In this document: in pieces, positions 23,869 through 24,673 of the stretch
Layout of the letters: every line of letters begins with the position of its first letter
How positions within the stretch are numbered: the stretch's first letter is position 1
Origin: Opacimonas sp040514355
GTDB lineage: Bacteria; Pseudomonadota; Gammaproteobacteria; Enterobacterales; Alteromonadaceae
Direction: 5' to 3'
DNA: 24,673 nucleotides
Assembly: GCA_040514355.1 (NCBI GenBank)
Contig: JBEVCF010000093.1
Location: 1 to 24,673, forward strand
Position numbers and translations under genes: made by a program
Notes under the pieces: generated by a model
What the model saw: the letters and a program-made list of their open reading frames with translations, nothing else
Database searches by the model: none
Told to the model about the DNA's origin: nothing

Positions 23869-24673
23869 ATGCTCACAACTAATATGGCTGGGTCAGCGTG
23901 TCCTTTGCGCACCAAAATTCGAGACTTTTATCGCATTACAGAGGATGAGGCCATTGCGGCTATCTTGCCTGTCGCAGAGGTCAATATGTCTGCGCGAAGC
24001 CGAGCATGGGAACGGGCACGCACGATGGTCTTGCACATCCGCAATGAACAAGAGGGCCATGGTGGCGTGGATGCGCTACTCAATGAGTTTTCATTGTCAA
24101 CGGCAGAGGGCATCGTATTGATGTGTTTAGCCGAAGCGTTGTTACGCGTACCCGACAAGCACACCCAAGATATGCTTATTCGAGATAAACTGTCTCAAGG
24201 CGAATGGACACCGCACTTGGGTAATTCCGATTCACTGTTTGTGAATGCGTCTGCCTGGGGCTTATTAGTCACCGGCAACATGGTGGAATATTCGGATGAG
24301 AAAAAGAACACCCAATTTGGCGTTTTGAAAAAAACCTTAGGTCGATTGGGTGAGCCGGTGATCCGTCGCGCGATGACTATTGCGATGAAAGTAATGGGCA
24401 AGCAATTTGTGATGGGCGAAACCATCCAAGCTGCCGTAGAACGAGCCAAAGAAAAAGAAGCACAAGGGTATGTGTATTCTTACGATATGCTGGGTGAGGG
24501 GGCGCGCACCAGTGCCGATGCACTGCGTTACTATGCTGCTTATGAAAAAGCGATTCACGTGATTGGTCAAGCGGCTAAAGGCAAAGGCCCCATTAAGAGT
24601 CCAGGCATTTCGGTTAAGCTCTCAGCTATTCATCCGCGTTATGCATTTACCCACCGCGAACGAGTGTTACTTG
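23869..24673 (+). CDS. putA: Proline dehydrogenase/P5C dehydrogenase PutA, 3'-truncated by the window edge
   Basis: PutA oxidises proline to glutamate in two steps at the inner membrane. Only the first 268 codons are present, without a stop before the window edge. They contain EFSLSTAEGIVLMCLAEALLRVPD, SLFVNASAWGLLVTG, GEPVIRRAMTIAMKVMGKQFVMGETI, YSYDMLGEGARTSADA and GPGISVKLSAIHPRY-like blocks, closely matching the start of the E. coli proline dehydrogenase domain. E. coli PutA begins with a ribbon-helix-helix repressor domain of about 45 residues; here only about 20 residues precede the conserved region, so this is probably a bifunctional, non-DNA-binding PutA. GGA lies eight bases before the ATG. 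The aldehyde dehydrogenase half must lie beyond the window. Confidence 0.95.
   Translation, partial: MLTTNMAGSACPLRTKIRDFYRITEDEAIAAILPVAEVNMSARSRAWERARTMVLHIRNEQEGHGGVDALLNEFSLSTAEGIVLMCLAEALLRVPDKHTQDMLIRDKLSQGEWTPHLGNSDSLFVNASAWGLLVTGNMVEYSDEKKNTQFGVLKKTLGRLGEPVIRRAMTIAMKVMGKQFVMGETIQAAVERAKEKEAQGYVYSYDMLGEGARTSADALRYYAAYEKAIHVIGQAAKGKGPIKSPGISVKLSAIHPRYAFTHRERVLL

Noticed and set aside
1..24673. CRISPR arrays, tRNA or rRNA genes, insertion sequences, phage or toxin-antitoxin genes
   Set aside because: No regularly spaced repeats, cloverleaf-like segments, transposase motifs or terminal inverted repeats were noticed while reading; this was by eye and not a computed search.

Overview
The window reads as an ordinary chromosomal stretch of a gammaproteobacterium, most likely a marine Alteromonadales-type organism. 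This is inferred from the closeness of PurK, RapA, RluA, PurA, CnoX, MurQ, Alr and PutA to their E. coli counterparts, the rapA-rluA order shared with E. coli, moderate GC, and two Na+-linked transporter families. No rRNA, tRNA, CRISPR array, insertion sequence or prophage gene was recognised. Gene density is high; the longest gap without a gene is about 280 bases, between rapA and the PIN-PhoH gene.

Layout. (1) 1-3166, + strand: the 3' part of purE (its first ~25 codons lie outside the window), purK, a PCuAC-type copper-binding lipoprotein whose start codon lies inside a perfect 9-bp inverted repeat, and a YliI-like periplasmic sugar dehydrogenase. (2) 3229-6749, - strand: rapA and rluA, joined by a TAATG stop/start overlap. 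(3) 7032-9736: a PIN-PhoH ATPase, a REC-GGDEF diguanylate cyclase, and a convergent Mpo1/DUF962 membrane protein. (4) 9894-12659, + strand: the thioredoxin-TPR co-chaperone CnoX (YbbN), purA and a small VOC-fold protein, separated by strong hairpins.

(5) 12709-23675 is the most interesting part. It looks like a peptidoglycan-scavenging neighbourhood: a lipoprotein amidase followed on the same strand by an NhaC-type antiporter and gamma-glutamyltranspeptidase; an exported long-form NagZ (N-acetylglucosaminidase) on the + strand; and facing it an apparent operon of a sodium:solute symporter, MurQ (MurNAc-6-P etherase) and NamZ/YbbC (DUF1343, exo-N-acetylmuramidase). Alanine racemase is transcribed divergently from that operon. 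The gene set resembles the Bacillus subtilis murQ-murR-murP-amiE-nagZ-namZ locus, but MurR and the PTS importer MurP are absent and an SSS-family symporter stands where MurP would be. My reading is that outer-membrane or periplasmic enzymes strip peptides and release GlcNAc and MurNAc one at a time, the symporter takes up a product (perhaps free MurNAc), and MurQ acts after phosphorylation by a kinase encoded elsewhere. nagZ and namZ overlap tail to tail by 50 bases.

(6) 23869 to the end: the 5' part of putA, which lacks the N-terminal ribbon-helix-helix DNA-binding domain of E. coli PutA.

Functions are assigned from recognised motifs and remembered family sequences, without database searches.
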